A stretch of 64,000 nt of DNA from Thalassotalea sp. Sam97 (GTDB lineage Bacteria; Pseudomonadota; Gammaproteobacteria; Enterobacterales; Alteromonadaceae). Positions 63,311 to 64,000 of the stretch are shown here, in pieces. The notes below the pieces were generated by a model, which made no database searches, was not told where the DNA came from, and saw only the letters and a program-made list of their open reading frames with translations. The stretch spans positions 496,001 through 560,000 of the forward strand of contig NZ_CP166919.1 of NCBI RefSeq assembly GCF_041379765.1, in the 5' to 3' direction. Positions within the stretch are counted from its first letter, which is position 1. Each line of letters starts with the position of its first letter. The translations under genes and the position numbers were made by a program.

Positions 63311-64000
63311 TTAGTGAGCTGCTGGCTTACGTAAATAAATTGCCCAGTAAGTCAGAGCCACTAAAATGCCACCACCGATAATGTTGCCGATGGTGACAGG
63401 TAATAAATTATTAAGTAGAAAATCGCCCCAAGTGAGCTGGTAAAATTGTTCTATTTGCAGGCCGTTCTCAATCCAAAAGCTTTCTGGGGCAATGTTTTTG
63501 ATAACGATCGCCATTGGGATCAAGAACATATTGGCGATACAGTGCTCAAAACCTGCGGTAACAAACATCGATATTGGCAAAACCAAAACGATCACTTTGT
63601 CGGTAACCGAGCGGGCGCCAAAAGACATCCAAATTGCTAAGCAGACCATTAAGTTACATAAAATGCCCAATGCTACTGCTTGCAAAAAATCATGCCCTAG
63701 CTTGGCTTTTGCTACGTAAAGGTAATTGGCACCGACGGCACCATTAGCTTGGAAATAGTGTTGTGAATAGAACATTAAGGCAACAAGAAACATGGCCCCG
63801 GTGAAATTACCAAGATAAACAATTGCCCAGTTTTTGATGAAGGCTTTGTTGCTAATTCGGCCACTGGCTCTGGCGACCGTGGTTAACACCGATGAGGTAA
63901 ATAACTCCCCTCCACAAACCACGACGAGAATGATGCCGAGGCTAAAGGCGATGCCGCCAATAAACTTATTTAAACCATAAGGAAGTGCAACGCCACCGGT
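63311..64000 (-). CDS. focA: formate/nitrite transporter FocA, partial
   Basis: Pentameric formate channel paired with PflB. The gene continues past the right edge of the window (the reading frame stays open to 64000), so the N-terminal part is missing. Visible are GGIAFSLGIILVVVCGGELFTSS, the NLMVCLAIWMSF segment, the conserved histidine region EHCIANMF and the final helices. It is 22 bp upstream of the first pflB ATG codon (61 bp before the one used here). Confidence 0.95.
   Translation of the reverse strand, partial: TGGVALPYGLNKFIGGIAFSLGIILVVVCGGELFTSSVLTTVARASGRISNKAFIKNWAIVYLGNFTGAMFLVALMFYSQHYFQANGAVGANYLYVAKAKLGHDFLQAVALGILCNLMVCLAIWMSFGARSVTDKVIVLVLPISMFVTAGFEHCIANMFLIPMAIVIKNIAPESFWIENGLQIEQFYQLTWGDFLLNNLLPVTIGNIIGGGILVALTYWAIYLRKPAAH

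Overview
The window looks like a chromosomal segment of a marine, moderately AT-rich gammaproteobacterium. Gene content and protein style (lptD-surA-pdxA-rsmA block, DjlA, RapA, full cytochrome c maturation set, GlyGly-CTERM-like anchoring, SulP and large TonB receptors) fit Alteromonadales, probably Colwelliaceae (Colwellia/Thalassotalea-like). The taxon is inferred from protein style, not from a marker-gene comparison.

Layout. 1-5101 (minus): envelope and housekeeping operon lptD > surA > pdxA > rsmA (rsmA runs off the left edge). 5514-16022: djlA, an RluA-type pseudouridine synthase, rapA, a PIN-PhoH ATPase, an acyl-CoA dehydrogenase, an orphan OmpR-type response regulator, an orphan ExbD and a small membrane protein. 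16134-18746: a large TonB-dependent receptor. 19220-26671: two divergent cytochrome c maturation operons, ccmABCDE (minus) and ccmFGHI (plus), followed by a periplasmic glutathione peroxidase-like protein, ferrochelatase hemH and a SulP transporter. 30388-30913: a DUF1289 protein and tRNA-Phe(GAA). 31433-41395: a very large surface protein (about 2917 aa) with seven 309-bp and six 300-bp tandem repeats and a C-terminal GlyGly-CTERM-like anchor, cotranscribed with an OmpA-family protein. 41792-44809: ssb, an exported M1-like metallopeptidase and a nitroreductase. 44959-55042: tryptophan catabolism. 55247-59978: a gamma-glutamyltransferase, a DUF2306 membrane protein, a membrane-bound AraC-type regulator and a small NTF2-like exported protein. 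60108-64000 (minus): focA (cut by the right edge) > pflB > pflA for anaerobic pyruvate cleavage.

The most notable locus is the tryptophan operon. It encodes the kynurenine / 2-aminomuconate route: TDO (kynA), kynurenine formamidase (divergent gene), KMO, kynureninase, 3-hydroxyanthranilate dioxygenase, ACMS decarboxylase, aminomuconate semialdehyde dehydrogenase, RidA-type aminomuconate deaminase and 4-oxalocrotonate decarboxylase. The last activity is fused in frame to the N terminus of kynureninase in one 684-aa protein, joining two non-consecutive steps. A convergent LysR-type gene next to the formamidase is the likely regulator; a similar AT-rich inverted-repeat element lies upstream of both the regulator and the catabolic genes. 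Other items for a second look are the mosaic repeats in the giant protein, a 20-bp-arm hairpin directly before the TTG start of the DUF2306 gene, and two TATACCAATT-bounded hairpin elements that may be a dispersed repeat.
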